Source: Bog-756 sp963730685
GTDB taxonomy: Bacteria > Actinomycetota > Acidimicrobiia > Acidimicrobiales > RAAP-2
Assembly: GCA_963730685.1 (NCBI GenBank)
Contig: CAVSSP010000004.1
Coordinates: 992,001 to 1,056,000 of the forward strand
Reading direction: 5' to 3'
Length of the DNA stretch: 64,000 bases
Shown here: in pieces, positions 16,421 to 25,402 of the stretch
Layout: each line of letters opens with the position of its first letter
How positions within the stretch are numbered: the first letter of the stretch is position 1
The notes under the pieces: generated by a model
What the model was told of the DNA's origin: nothing
The model's database searches: none
Seen by the model: only the letters and a program-made list of their open reading frames with translations
Translations under genes and position numbers: made by a program

Positions 16421-18436
16421 ATGCAGTCCCTCTGGCCACGTATCGAACCGCTCCTGGCCCGGGTGTCCAAACCGGCCCGCTACATCGGTGGCGAGTTGGG
16501 CGCCCAGGTCACCGACCACCCTCCCGACGCCGTGTCGTGGATGCTCTTGTACCCCGACACCTACGAGATCGGTCTGCCCAACCAGGGCCTGCAGATCCTC
16601 TACGAGATCCTCAACGAGCGGCCGGACGCCGTGGCCGAGCGTGCCTACGCCCCGTGGGTGGACATGGAGGCGGCCATGCGCACCGCCGGGGTGCCCCTGT
16701 TCTCGCTCGAGAACCACTTTCCGGCCGCCGGCTTCGACGTCATGGCCTTCAACCTGTCGGCGGAGCTCGTCTACACCAACCTGCTCAACCTCCTCGACCT
16801 GGCCGGGGTCCCCGTCCACGCCGCCGACCGGACCGCGGACCACCCGCTCGTGATGGCCGGCGGCCACTGTGCCTTCAACCCCGAGCCGCTGGCCGACTTC
16901 GTGGACTGCTTCGTGCTGGGGGACGGCGAGGAGGCGGTGGGCGAGATCAACCTGGTGCTGGCCGGATTCGACCGGTCGCGTCCACGCGCTGACCTGTTGC
17001 GGGAACTGTCGCAGGTCGACGGGGTATACGTCCCGGCCTGCTACGCCGCCGCCTACGACGACGCACCGGCCGGGGGCACGGCCCGATTGGCGGGGACCAC
17101 GCCGCGTCACCCCGGGACCCCTGATCGGGTGCACAAGCGGACGATCGCCGACCTCGGCGAATGGCCCTACCCCCGCCAACAACTGGTGCCCCTCATCGAG
17201 GTGGTGCACGACCGGCTCAACGTCGAGCTGTTCCGCGGGTGCACGCGGGGATGCCGATTCTGCCAGGCCGGCATGATCACCAGGCCGGTACGGGAGCGGC
17301 CGGCCGACCAGGTCCGCACCATGGTCTCGAGCGGCCTGGCCCGGACCGGCTACGACGAGGTGGCGCTGACGTCCCTGTCCAGTGCCGACTACTCGGGCAT
17401 CGAGGACACGGTCACGTCGATCATCGAGGACCCCGCCTGCTCGGGCCAGGTGTCGGTCAGCCTGCCGAGCCTCCGGGTCGACGCCTTCACCGTGGGCACG
17501 GCGGCCCAGATCCAGCGGGTCCGGCGGACGGGGCTCACGTTCGCCCCCGAGGGGGGCACCTGGCGGATGCGCCAGGTCATCAACAAGCTCATCCGGGAAG
17601 AGGACCTCTACGCCGCCGTCGACGCCGCATTCAGCCAGGGGTGGAAGCGGGTCAAGCTCTACTTCCTGATCGGCCTGCCCACCGAGACGGACGAGGACAC
17701 CCTGGGCATCGTGGAGCTGGCCAAGCAGTGTGTGGCCATCGGGAAGCGTTACCACAAGGGGGTCACCGTCACCGCATCGGTGGGCGGCTTCGTCCCCAAG
17801 GTCCAGACCCCGTTCCAGTGGTTCGGCCAGAACACCATCGAGGAGCTGACCCGCAAGATCCACCTCCTGCGGGACGCCGCCCGACCGGTCCGCGGCCTGA
17901 CCATCCGCTGGCACGACCCCAAGGCCACCGCCGCCGAGGGCATCGTCAGTCGGGGCGACCGGAGGATGGGGGCGGTCATCGAGCAGGTCTGGCGCCGGGG
18001 CGGCACCTTCCAGGAGTGGTCCGAGTACTTCGACCTCCAGCTGTGGACCGACGCCCTCGCCGACCAGGGGATGTCCCTCGAGACCACCGTCTACCGGCAC
18101 CGGACCGAGGACGAGCCGCTGCCGTGGGACCACCTGTCCGCCGGCCTCCACCGGGACTTCTTGTGGCAGGACTGGCTGGATGCGCTGGCCAATTACGGTC
18201 TGCCCGACTGCCGGTGGACCCCCTGCTACGACTGCGGTGCCTGCACCGGGTTCGGGATCGAGCACGTGGTCGCCTCGGCCGTCCCCCCGGCGGGCGGGAG
18301 CCAGGGCACGGGCCAGGATCTCTCAACCGGGGGCCAGGTACCGGTACGATTCCTCACCACGGCGCCGTCGGGCGCCGACCCGGCCGCCCGGCCGGGCGTC
18401 GAAGCGGTCGTCGGTGCCGCAGAGGGGAGAGGCTGA
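16421..18436 (+). CDS. B12-binding-type radical SAM protein (TIGR03960 family)
   Basis: A 671-residue protein. The N-terminal region (IGGELGAQV...YPDTYEIGLPNQGLQILYEILN) resembles the cobalamin-binding-like half of the family. The radical SAM cluster motif is Cys274-Cys278-Cys281 in FRGCTRGCRFCQAG. A conserved C-terminal Cys cluster lies in WTPCYDCGACTGFG. The family is almost always followed by the DUF2344 partner, as here, and the pair often sits beside RNase E/G and rplU. The reaction is unproven; RNA or tRNA modification is a common guess. Start at 16421, not 16409, because the -10 hexamer covers the latter. Confidence 0.9.
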   Translation: MQSLWPRIEPLLARVSKPARYIGGELGAQVTDHPPDAVSWMLLYPDTYEIGLPNQGLQILYEILNERPDAVAERAYAPWVDMEAAMRTAGVPLFSLENHFPAAGFDVMAFNLSAELVYTNLLNLLDLAGVPVHAADRTADHPLVMAGGHCAFNPEPLADFVDCFVLGDGEEAVGEINLVLAGFDRSRPRADLLRELSQVDGVYVPACYAAAYDDAPAGGTARLAGTTPRHPGTPDRVHKRTIADLGEWPYPRQQLVPLIEVVHDRLNVELFRGCTRGCRFCQAGMITRPVRERPADQVRTMVSSGLARTGYDEVALTSLSSADYSGIEDTVTSIIEDPACSGQVSVSLPSLRVDAFTVGTAAQIQRVRRTGLTFAPEGGTWRMRQVINKLIREEDLYAAVDAAFSQGWKRVKLYFLIGLPTETDEDTLGIVELAKQCVAIGKRYHKGVTVTASVGGFVPKVQTPFQWFGQNTIEELTRKIHLLRDAARPVRGLTIRWHDPKATAAEGIVSRGDRRMGAVIEQVWRRGGTFQEWSEYFDLQLWTDALADQGMSLETTVYRHRTEDEPLPWDHLSAGLHRDFLWQDWLDALANYGLPDCRWTPCYDCGACTGFGIEHVVASAVPPAGGSQGTGQDLSTGGQVPVRFLTTAPSGADPAARPGVEAVVGAAEGRG

Positions 18437-18437
18437 G

Positions 18438-19256
18438 ATGCGCATCCGCTTCCGCTTCTCCAAGCTCGGCCGGATCCGGTTCACCTCCCAGCGGGACGTG
18501 GCCCGGATGTGGGAGCGGGCCCTGCGCAGGGCCGCCCTCCCCTTGGCGTATACGGAGGGGTTCTCCCCCCGTCCCCAGCTCAGCTTCGGGCTGGCCCTGC
18601 CCACCGGGAGCGAGTCACTGGCCGAGTACCTCGACGTGGTCCTCGACGACCGCCGCCCCGAGACGGCGGCCATCGACCTCTCGTCGCTCCCGGCCCGCCT
18701 GAGCGAGCTGCTGCCCGCCGGCATCGAGGTGGAGCGGGCGGCCTTCTTCGAGCGCAAGGACGGATCACTCCAGCAGCAGGTGACCTCGTGCTCGTGGATC
18801 ATGCACTTCTCCGGCGTGACCCGGGACGAGCTCGAGCGTCGGGTGGCGGCGTTGCTGGCCGCTCCGAACGTTCCCATCATGCGGGAGCGCAAGGGCAGGG
18901 AGGAGCTCGACGACCTGCGGCCCTCGGTACTGTCCCTGGCCGTGTCGGACGAAGGGGGTTCCGACGGCCCCGACGCCACGGTCGGCCTGGTGGCCGATCT
19001 GGCCACCCAGCCCCGCGGGGTACGCCCGGCCGAACTGGTACGGGGCTTGGTCGCCATGTCCGGACCGCCGCACGGGCGGTCCCCGGTAGCACCCGTCACC
19101 GTGGGTGACGACGCAGTGGGAACCCCGGTCCTCGACCGGGCGTGCAGAACACAACAGTGGATCGAGCGCGACGGGATCCGGACGGAACCCCTGGGGCAAC
19201 CCGGGGTGCCGGCCGGAGCCGACCGCGCCGGGCACGCACTGGTGCGTGCCTCATGA
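18438..19256 (+). CDS. radical SAM-associated DUF2344 protein (TIGR03936 family)
   Basis: A 272-residue protein opening MRIRFRFSKLGRIRFTSQRDV, then RAALPLAYTEGFSPRPQLSFGLALP, both signatures of the TIGR03936 / DUF2344 family. It starts one base after the stop of the upstream radical SAM gene, so the two are surely co-expressed. In some bacteria the two domains are fused, implying a joint function. No catalytic residues are known to me. The last 60 residues are poorly conserved. Confidence 0.88.
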   Translation: MRIRFRFSKLGRIRFTSQRDVARMWERALRRAALPLAYTEGFSPRPQLSFGLALPTGSESLAEYLDVVLDDRRPETAAIDLSSLPARLSELLPAGIEVERAAFFERKDGSLQQQVTSCSWIMHFSGVTRDELERRVAALLAAPNVPIMRERKGREELDDLRPSVLSLAVSDEGGSDGPDATVGLVADLATQPRGVRPAELVRGLVAMSGPPHGRSPVAPVTVGDDAVGTPVLDRACRTQQWIERDGIRTEPLGQPGVPAGADRAGHALVRAS

Positions 19257-19277
19257 GCAATTTCGGAAGGGAATTCG

Positions 19278-21252
19278 ATGTCAGATGCAGCAACCGGGCA
19301 GCCGGTGGGGGTCCCGGGCGATTCGCCCGGATCCGCACGCGTTGTCCACGAACAGGACGTTCCTGACAACCACCACGCCACCGGTCCGTCCGCCCCGGCC
19401 GACGGCCGGCCCGAAGACGGTCAGACCCCGGGTGCCGGAACCTCCGGGTCCCGGGGCCCGGGCAGTGGGGGAGGCCAGAACCGGAGGCGCCGCGGCAGCC
19501 GCGGGGGCAGGGGCAGGAGCCGCAGCGGTCCCGGGGGGACCGCCGGTGACGCCGACGTCGTGACGACGTCCGGTGCCGACCACGCGGGCGGCCCGGCCGA
19601 CAACGGCGGGTCCGCACCGCCTCGAGCCCCGTCGTCGGAGGCTCCGGCGGCACCGGACACGGCGGGGCCCGGCGCCGTCCCCGCCACGCGGGTGCAACCC
19701 GAGCGCCCGAAGATCGGCGACACCAGGCCCGGGCGACCCGTGGCCCCGGTGGTCCCGGTCGAGACAGCGGCACCGTCGGCGGGGGCCGCCACCCCGACCG
19801 GTCGGCGGCCGGGCACCGGTTCGGGCCAGCGTGGCCAGGGCCGTCAGGGTGGGGGACGCCAGCGTCAGCGTTCCGGCCCGGGCGAGGCCCCGGGCGGGTC
19901 GGGGCCGCCCAAGACGTCGGGCGGAGGGGCCGACCCGGCCGTGGCGGGACGGCGAGGAGGCCGCGAGCGCCGGGGCAAGGCGGTCGGCCGCTACATGATC
20001 TGTGTCCACGTCCGGCCGGAGATGACCCAGATCGCCCTGCTCGAGGGGCGCACGCTGGTGGAGCACTACATCTCCCGGGCCTCGGACGACGCCACCCAGA
20101 TCGACGGCAACATCTACCGGGGCCGGGTGCAGAACGTGCTGCCGGGCATGGAGGCGGCCTTCATCGACATCGGTACGCCGAAGAACGCCGTGCTCTACCA
20201 CGGGGACGTCCGCTACGACACCGACGACATCGAGTCGGGTACGTCGGGCCAGCCTCGGATCGAGCAGCTGCTGCGGCCGGGCCAGACCATCTTGTGCCAG
20301 GTCACGAAGAACCCGATCGGGGCCAAGGGGGCCCGGCTGACCCAGGAGGTGTCCCTCCCGGGGCGGTTCGTCGTCCTGGTGCCCAACAGCACCGCCTACG
20401 GGATCTCCAAGCGCCTCGAGGACGCCGAGCGAAAGCGCCTGCGCAAGATCGTCGACGCCGTCCGGCCGGTCGGCCACGGGCTCATCGTCCGCACGGCGGC
20501 GGCCGGGGCCAGCGCCGAGGAGCTGGGCAACGACGTCCAGCGCCTGGTCGAGCAGTGGGAGTCCATCGCCGGCGAGGCCAACAAGGGACAGGGAGCCGGC
20601 CCTGCTCTACCGCGAGCCGGCCATCGCCGTCCGGGTCATCCGTGAGGAGCTCAACCGCGAGTACCGGGGGGTGGTCATCGACGATCTCGCCCTCTACGAG
20701 CAGGTGCGCGACTACGTGGGTGCCGTCAATCCCGAGCTGGCCGACCGGGTCGAGTACTTCGACCCCGAGGTCGAAGCGCTCCCGGTGTTCGAGCGCTACC
20801 ACGTGCACGAACAGCTCCACAAGGCGCTGGACCGGAAGGTCTACCTCCCCTCGGGCGGATCCCTGGTGATCGACCGCACCGAGGCGCTGACGGTGATCGA
20901 CGTCAACACGGGGAAGAACGTCGGCACGACCAACCTGGAGGAGACCGTCTACCGCAACAACCTGGAGGCGGCCGAGGAGGTGGCCCGCCAGCTCCGGCTC
21001 CGGGACATCGGCGGCATCATCGTGATCGACTTCATCGACATGGAGATCCGGGAGAACCGCGACAAGGTGGGCAGCGCCCTGCGCTCGGCCCTGGCCCGGG
21101 ACAAGACCCGCACCCAGGTCTTCGACATCTCGGAGCTGGGCCTGGTCGAGATGACCCGTAAGCGGGTCTCCGAGGGGCTGATCGAGTCGATGTCGACCAC
21201 CTGTGAGGTGTGCGGTGGCCGCGGCATCGTCTTCGACGACCCCGAGCTCTAG
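19278..21252 (+). CDS. rne: ribonuclease E/G, interrupted by an apparent one-base frameshift
   Basis: Residues 1-237 form a Gly/Pro/Arg-rich, probably disordered extension. The catalytic part then begins with an S1-like RNA-binding domain (GNIYRGRVQNVLPGMEAAFIDIG). Near base 20586-20595 the frame must shift by one: the downstream frame continues EPALLYREPAIAVRV at 20593 and holds the DNase I-like catalytic Asp motifs VIDVNTG and VIDFIDM, then the zinc-link CEVCGGRG. One surplus G in a GGG run restores a product of about 657 residues. Read literally the gene gives a 455-residue truncated protein. It follows the radical SAM pair and precedes rplU, the usual rne-rplU-rpmA order. Confidence 0.85.
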
Positions 21253-21309
21253 GCCGGGTCGCCGCCACGGCCGGACGTGGGTGCCGCCGGAGGCCCGGGT
21301 CGGCTGTAG

Positions 21310-21315
21310 TAAAGT
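21310..21315 (+). promoter_or_regulatory. -10 TAAAGT for rplU, 9 bases from ATG
   Basis: TAAAGT (21310-21315) ends nine bases before the rplU ATG. It stands out as A/T-rich in GC-rich surroundings. The predicted leader is two or three bases. Confidence 0.55.
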
Positions 21316-21324
21316 CGCATCCCT

Positions 21325-21639
21325 ATGTACGCCGTGATCAAAACCGGAGGAAAGCAGGAGCGGGTGGCCGAGGGCCAGACCCTCCGCGTGGAGCTGCTCG
21401 GGGAGGACCCGGGCACCGAGGTGACCTTCGCGCCCCTGCTGGTGGTGGACGGCGAGACCGTCCTGGCCACGCCCTCGCAGCTGGCCGGTTCCTCGGTCAC
21501 CGCCACGGTGGTCGGCGAGGAGCTGGGCCCGAAGATCAGGGGCTTCACCTACAAGAACAAGTCCAACCAGAGCACCCGCTGGGGTCACCGCCAGCGGTAC
21601 TCGACGATCGCCATCACGTCGATCAGCGCGGCCGGCTGA
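21325..21639 (+). CDS. rplU: 50S ribosomal protein L21
   Basis: A 104-residue protein beginning MYAVIKTGGKQERV and ending in the KNKSNQSTRWGHRQRY region, the L21p signature that binds 23S rRNA. Length is standard. It is followed after 37 bases by rpmA (L27), the universal pairing. No Shine-Dalgarno sequence is visible and a -10 lies nine bases upstream. Confidence 0.98.
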   Translation: MYAVIKTGGKQERVAEGQTLRVELLGEDPGTEVTFAPLLVVDGETVLATPSQLAGSSVTATVVGEELGPKIRGFTYKNKSNQSTRWGHRQRYSTIAITSISAAG

Positions 21640-21676
21640 GCCGGTCCCTACCGCGAGATCCAAGGAGACGTAACCG

Positions 21677-21931
21677 ATGTCCAAGACCAAAGGCGGCGGC
21701 TCGACCCGCAACGGGCGGGATTCGAACGCACAGCGCCTCGGCGTGAAGACCTTCGGTGGCACCGAGGTCCGGGCCGGCGCCATCCTGGTGCGCCAGCGGG
21801 GCACGCGGTTCCACCCCGGCCTCAACGTGGGCCTCGGCGGCGACGACACCCTGTTCGCCCTGGCCGACGGGACGGTCCAGTTCTCCAGCCGCAAGGGCCG
21901 CAAGCTCGTCGACGTGGTCGCCGGCGACTGA
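21677..21931 (+). CDS. rpmA: 50S ribosomal protein L27
   Basis: An 84-residue protein with the L27 N-terminus MSKTKGGGSTRNGRDSNAQR and the GAILVRQRGTRFHPG core, which reaches the peptidyl-transferase centre. There is no N-terminal extension of the kind cleaved in Firmicutes. A strong Shine-Dalgarno sequence (AAGGAG) precedes it, in contrast to rplU, consistent with translation from the second position of an operon. Confidence 0.98.
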   Translation: MSKTKGGGSTRNGRDSNAQRLGVKTFGGTEVRAGAILVRQRGTRFHPGLNVGLGGDDTLFALADGTVQFSSRKGRKLVDVVAGD

Positions 21932-21990
21932 GCCCCGGTTCCGGTCCGGGCCCCGTCCCCGGACGATGTCCGGGTCCGTCGCCCGGACGG

Positions 21991-21996
21991 TACGAT
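21991..21996 (+). promoter_or_regulatory. -10 TACGAT for the tyrosine phosphatase gene, 7 bases from ATG
   Basis: TACGAT ends seven bases before the ATG at 22004, predicting a leaderless transcript. Confidence 0.55.
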
Positions 21997-22003
21997 CCCG
22001 CCC

Positions 22004-22787
22004 ATGTGTGCCACCGATGCCTCTCCGCGGCCCGATGCCGACGAGCCCAGGCGGACCCTGGCCTTCGACGGGTGCGTGAACTTCCGCGACCTGGGGGCTA
22101 TCCGCACCGCCGACGGCCGTCGCATCGGCTGGCGTCGCCTGTTCCGGGCCGACGGCCTGTCCAAGCTCAGTGACGCCGACCACCGCCAACTGGTCGGCCT
22201 CGGCGTGGCCACCGTCATCGACCTGCGGACGGTGGACGAGGCCGAGACGCGGGGCCGGTTCGACGTGGACCGGGTGCCCGTGCGCTACGTGGACCTTCCC
22301 CTGACCGACGTGCTCCCCACCCCCGAGGAGCTGCCGTCCTGGGGGGAGGCCTCCTACGTGGCCGGCCGCTACGGTCAGATGGTGTCCCAGGGTGGACCCG
22401 CCCTGACCGGGGCCTTCGAGGCACTCGGATCCGGCGACGCCCTGCCCGCCGTCTTCCACTGCAGCGCCGGGAAGGACCGGACCGGGGTGCTCGCGGCCCT
22501 CATCCTGGCCTTCCTCGGGGTGCCCGACGAGATCATCGTGGAGGACTACTCGCTCAGTGCCGCCGCCATGGTGCGGCTGCTCGACCGCCTGAAGGCCGAG
22601 TACCCCGACAACGTCGAGGAGGTCGAGCGTTTCGCCCCGGCCGTCCTCAAGGTCGTGCCGGAGACCATGGAGGAGTTCCTCGCCTCGCTGCGGTCCGAGT
22701 ACGGCAGCTACGGCGCCCTGGCCGAGTCGCTGCGGCGTCACCGACTCGGTCACCGCCCTGCGCCGGACGGTGCTGGTGGACGCCTGA
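22004..22787 (+). CDS. tyrosine-protein phosphatase (PtpB-like), probable frameshift near the 3' end
   Basis: A dual-specificity or tyrosine phosphatase-like protein. It has NFRDLGAIRTADGRRIGWRRLFRADGL at the N-terminus and the P-loop HCSAGKDRTGV (CX5R; Cys in HCSAGKDR). Actinobacterial relatives include PtpB. After YGSYGALAESL (about 22730) the frame as read continues with an Arg-rich tail to 22840 and overlaps obg. A one-base shift instead gives GVTDSVTALRRTVLV and a stop at 22785-22787, matching the usual C-terminal GV...VxALRxxLL of the family. I therefore give the repaired end. The unrepaired end is 22840. Confidence 0.75.
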
Positions 22788-22824
22788 TCGGCCCATCCCC
22801 CGGGGGCCAGGGACGGGTGGTCGG

Positions 22825-22830
22825 TAGGAT
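22825..22830 (+). promoter_or_regulatory. -10 TAGGAT for obg, 6 bases from ATG
   Basis: TAGGAT ends six bases before the obg ATG, placing the start of transcription on the start codon. Confidence 0.6.
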
Positions 22831-22836
22831 CAGGCC

Positions 22837-24144
22837 ATGAGCGGGTTCGTCGACGAGGCACAGATGCATGTGAAAGCCGGTGACGGTGGCGCCGGTGCGG
22901 TGGCCTTCCGGCGCGAGGCCCATGTCGACAAGGGGGGCCCCGACGGGGGGGACGGCGGCCGCGGCGGCAACGTCTGGCTGGTGGCGACCACCAACCAGTC
23001 CTCCCTCCTGGCCTTCCGCGACCACCCCCACCGCCGGGGCGGCGACGGGGGGCACGGCGGGGGGAAGAAGAAGCACGGGGCCCGGGGCTCGGACCTCGAG
23101 GTGCCGGTCCCGGTGGGAACCCGGGCCAAGGGCCCCGGCGGGGAGGTCCTGGTCGACCTGGTCAGCGCCGGCGACCGCTGGCTGGCCGGCGAGGGCGGCC
23201 GGGGCGGTCGGGGGAACGCCAGCTTCCTGACCAATCGGCGCCGGGCTCCCGCCTTTGCCGAGCAGGGGGAGAAGGGCCACGAACAGTGGGTCGACCTCGA
23301 GCTGGCCCTGGTCGCCGACGTGGCGCTGGTGGGGTTCCCCAACGTGGGGAAGAGCACGCTGATCTCGCGGATCTCAGCGGCCAAGCCCAAGGTGGCCGAC
23401 TATCCGTTCACCACCCTGGAGCCCCACCTCGGCGTGGTCAGGGCCGACGACGAGTCCAACTTCACCGTGGCCGACATCCCCGGGCTGGTGGAGGGAGCCG
23501 CCGAGGGGAAGGGCCTGGGCCACCGGTTCCTGCGTCACATCACCCGGGCCCGCGCCCTGGTGGTGCTGGTGGAGCTGGCGCCGGTCACCGGGGTCAGCCC
23601 CGAGGACCAGTTCCGGATCCTGCTGGACGAGCTCGGCCGCTACCAGCCCGACCTGCTCGACCGCCCCCGTGTCGTGGTCGGCTCCAAGGCCGACATGGCG
23701 CCCGACGTGGACACCTCGGGCGGCGACGGCTCGTTCGCCCCCGACCTGGTCATCTCCGCCGTCACCGGACAGGGGATCCCCCAGCTGGTGGGCCGGCTGA
23801 CCCAGATGGTGGCCCAGGCCCGGGCGGCGCAGCCCGAGGACGAGGGGATGATCGTGATCCACCGGCCGCTGCCCGAGGGATTCGCCGTGGAGCGCATCGG
23901 TGAGGGCGAGTTCAACGTGGTGGGCCGGGTGGCCGAGCGGGCGGTGGCCCTCAACGATGTGACCACCGACGAGGCGGCCGACTACGTGCAGGGCCGGCTG
24001 CGCCGGCTCGGGGTGGACCGGGCCCTGGGCCGTGCGGGTGCCGAGGACGGCGACCTCGTCCACATCGGCGACCTCTCCTTCGTGTGGTACCGCGATCAGC
24101 CCGAGTTCACGGGCGACTCGGGCGGCCGCCGGCGCCGTTCGTGA
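22837..24144 (+). CDS. obg: Obg/CgtA ribosome-assembly GTPase
   Basis: A 435-residue protein with three parts. The glycine-rich Obg fold covers about residues 1-158. The G domain has GFPNVGKST near 166, DIPGLVEGAAEGKGLGHRFLRH and a SKAD G4. A C-terminal OCT domain ends near 420. It couples 50S assembly to growth state and binds ppGpp in studied species. Its location after rplU-rpmA is the standard one. The start carries its own close -10 hexamer. Confidence 0.97.
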   Translation: MSGFVDEAQMHVKAGDGGAGAVAFRREAHVDKGGPDGGDGGRGGNVWLVATTNQSSLLAFRDHPHRRGGDGGHGGGKKKHGARGSDLEVPVPVGTRAKGPGGEVLVDLVSAGDRWLAGEGGRGGRGNASFLTNRRRAPAFAEQGEKGHEQWVDLELALVADVALVGFPNVGKSTLISRISAAKPKVADYPFTTLEPHLGVVRADDESNFTVADIPGLVEGAAEGKGLGHRFLRHITRARALVVLVELAPVTGVSPEDQFRILLDELGRYQPDLLDRPRVVVGSKADMAPDVDTSGGDGSFAPDLVISAVTGQGIPQLVGRLTQMVAQARAAQPEDEGMIVIHRPLPEGFAVERIGEGEFNVVGRVAERAVALNDVTTDEAADYVQGRLRRLGVDRALGRAGAEDGDLVHIGDLSFVWYRDQPEFTGDSGGRRRRS

Positions 24145-25307
24145 CCGCCGACACGACGGGGTCGCCCCCCGCCGACGCCCGCACCGTGCCGTCGGGGTCG
24201 TCCCCCGCCGGGGCCCGCACCATGGTGGTCAAGATCGGATCTTCGTCGGTCACCACTGCGTCGGGCGGAGTCGACGCCGAAGCCATCGACAAGCTGGCCG
24301 GAGAGGTGGCTGCCTCCCGATCGGCCGGGAACCGGGTCGTCGTGGTGTCCTCGGGAGCCATCACCGCCGGGTGGGCCAGCCTGGCGCCCGAACAGCCCCG
24401 TCCCTCCGACCTGGCCACCCTCCAGGCGGTGTCGGCGGTGGGGCAGCACGGGCTGATGCGGGTGTGGAGCGATGCCTTCGCCCACCACGGCCTGCTGGCC
24501 GGTCAGGTCCTGTTGGCCCCGTTGGACTTCGTGCACCGAAGCCAGTACCTCCACGCCCGCCGGACCCTGGCCCGCCTGCTCGATCTCGGGGTGGTACCGG
24601 TGGTCAACGAGAACGACGCCGTGGCCGACGAGGAGATCAGGTTCGGGGACAACGACCGGCTGGCGGCCCTGGTTGCCCACCTGGTCGGTGCGGAACTGCT
24701 GGTGCTGCTCACCGATACGGCCGGACTGTTCACCGAGGATCCGCGCCGCACCGCCGGCGGTTCGCTGATCGAGGAGGTCGTGGAGATCGACCACGAGCTC
24801 GAGCGCATCGCCGGTGGGCCGGGGACGGCGGTGGGCAGCGGGGGGATGGCGTCCAAACTGGCCGCCGCCAAGATCGCGGTGTGGTCCGGGGTGGAGGCGG
24901 TCATCGCCGACGCCGCCCGGCCCGGCGTGCTGGCCGCGGTGGCCGGCTCGTCGTCCGGGGTGGGGACCCGGTTCCGCCCCCGGGAGCACCGCCTGCCCGC
25001 CCGCAAGCTGTGGATCGCCTTCGCCGTCGGGGCGTCGGGCACCATCGTGGTCGATGCCGGGGCCCGGCGCGCCCTGGTCGAGCGGGGCCGGTCCCTGCTG
25101 CCGGCCGGAGTGGTCGAGGTGCGTGGCGAGTTCGGGGCCGATGACGCCGTGGAGATCGCCGACGACGCAGGGGCCGTGTTCGCCAAGGGTCTGGTCCGTC
25201 AGCCGTCGAGTGTGGTGTCGTCGTGGGCCGGGCTGCGCTCCGACCAGCTGCCCGAGGACGAGTCGCCCGAAGTCGTCCACCGCGACGACCTGGTCGTCAT
25301 CGAGTAG
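24141..25307 (+). CDS. proB: glutamate 5-kinase
   Basis: A 388-residue protein. The amino-acid kinase domain starts VVKIGSSSV near residue 28, with SSGAITAGW, NENDAV and FGDNDRLAA motifs. A C-terminal PUA domain follows (RKLWIAFAVGASGTIVVDAGA). It catalyses the first step of proline synthesis and is normally inhibited by proline. GTG 24141 overlaps the obg stop (GTGA); ATG 24222 would remove a low-complexity N-terminus and is an alternative. The final codons are duplicated just beyond the stop. Confidence 0.93.
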   Translation: MTADTTGSPPADARTVPSGSSPAGARTMVVKIGSSSVTTASGGVDAEAIDKLAGEVAASRSAGNRVVVVSSGAITAGWASLAPEQPRPSDLATLQAVSAVGQHGLMRVWSDAFAHHGLLAGQVLLAPLDFVHRSQYLHARRTLARLLDLGVVPVVNENDAVADEEIRFGDNDRLAALVAHLVGAELLVLLTDTAGLFTEDPRRTAGGSLIEEVVEIDHELERIAGGPGTAVGSGGMASKLAAAKIAVWSGVEAVIADAARPGVLAAVAGSSSGVGTRFRPREHRLPARKLWIAFAVGASGTIVVDAGARRALVERGRSLLPAGVVEVRGEFGADDAVEIADDAGAVFAKGLVRQPSSVVSSWAGLRSDQLPEDESPEVVHRDDLVVIE

Positions 25308-25332
25308 CGGGACCTGGTCGTCATCGAGTAGC
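25287..25332 (+). repeat. duplicated 22-base segment at the end of proB
   Basis: A 22-base segment containing the last proB codons and its TAG (25287-25308) recurs exactly at 25311-25332, a tandem duplication with a period of 24 bases. The second copy is downstream of the stop and untranslated. Confidence 0.9.
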
Positions 25333-25390
25333 AGGGACCCTTCGAGGCGCTCCCGGGCCGCCGGCGCTCCGGATGCCAGGGCCTGCGAAC

Positions 25391-25396
25391 TACGCT
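25391..25396 (+). promoter_or_regulatory. -10 TACGCT for proA, 6 bases from GTG
   Basis: TACGCT ends six bases before GTG 25403, predicting a leaderless proA mRNA separate from proB. Confidence 0.55.
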
Positions 25397-25402
25397 GACA
25401 CG

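Noticed and set aside
20583..20602. programmed +1 frameshift in RNase E/G
   Set aside because: No slippery codon followed by a stop or rare codon is seen at the junction, and a surplus G in a G run is simpler. Programmed shifting is not known to me in this family.
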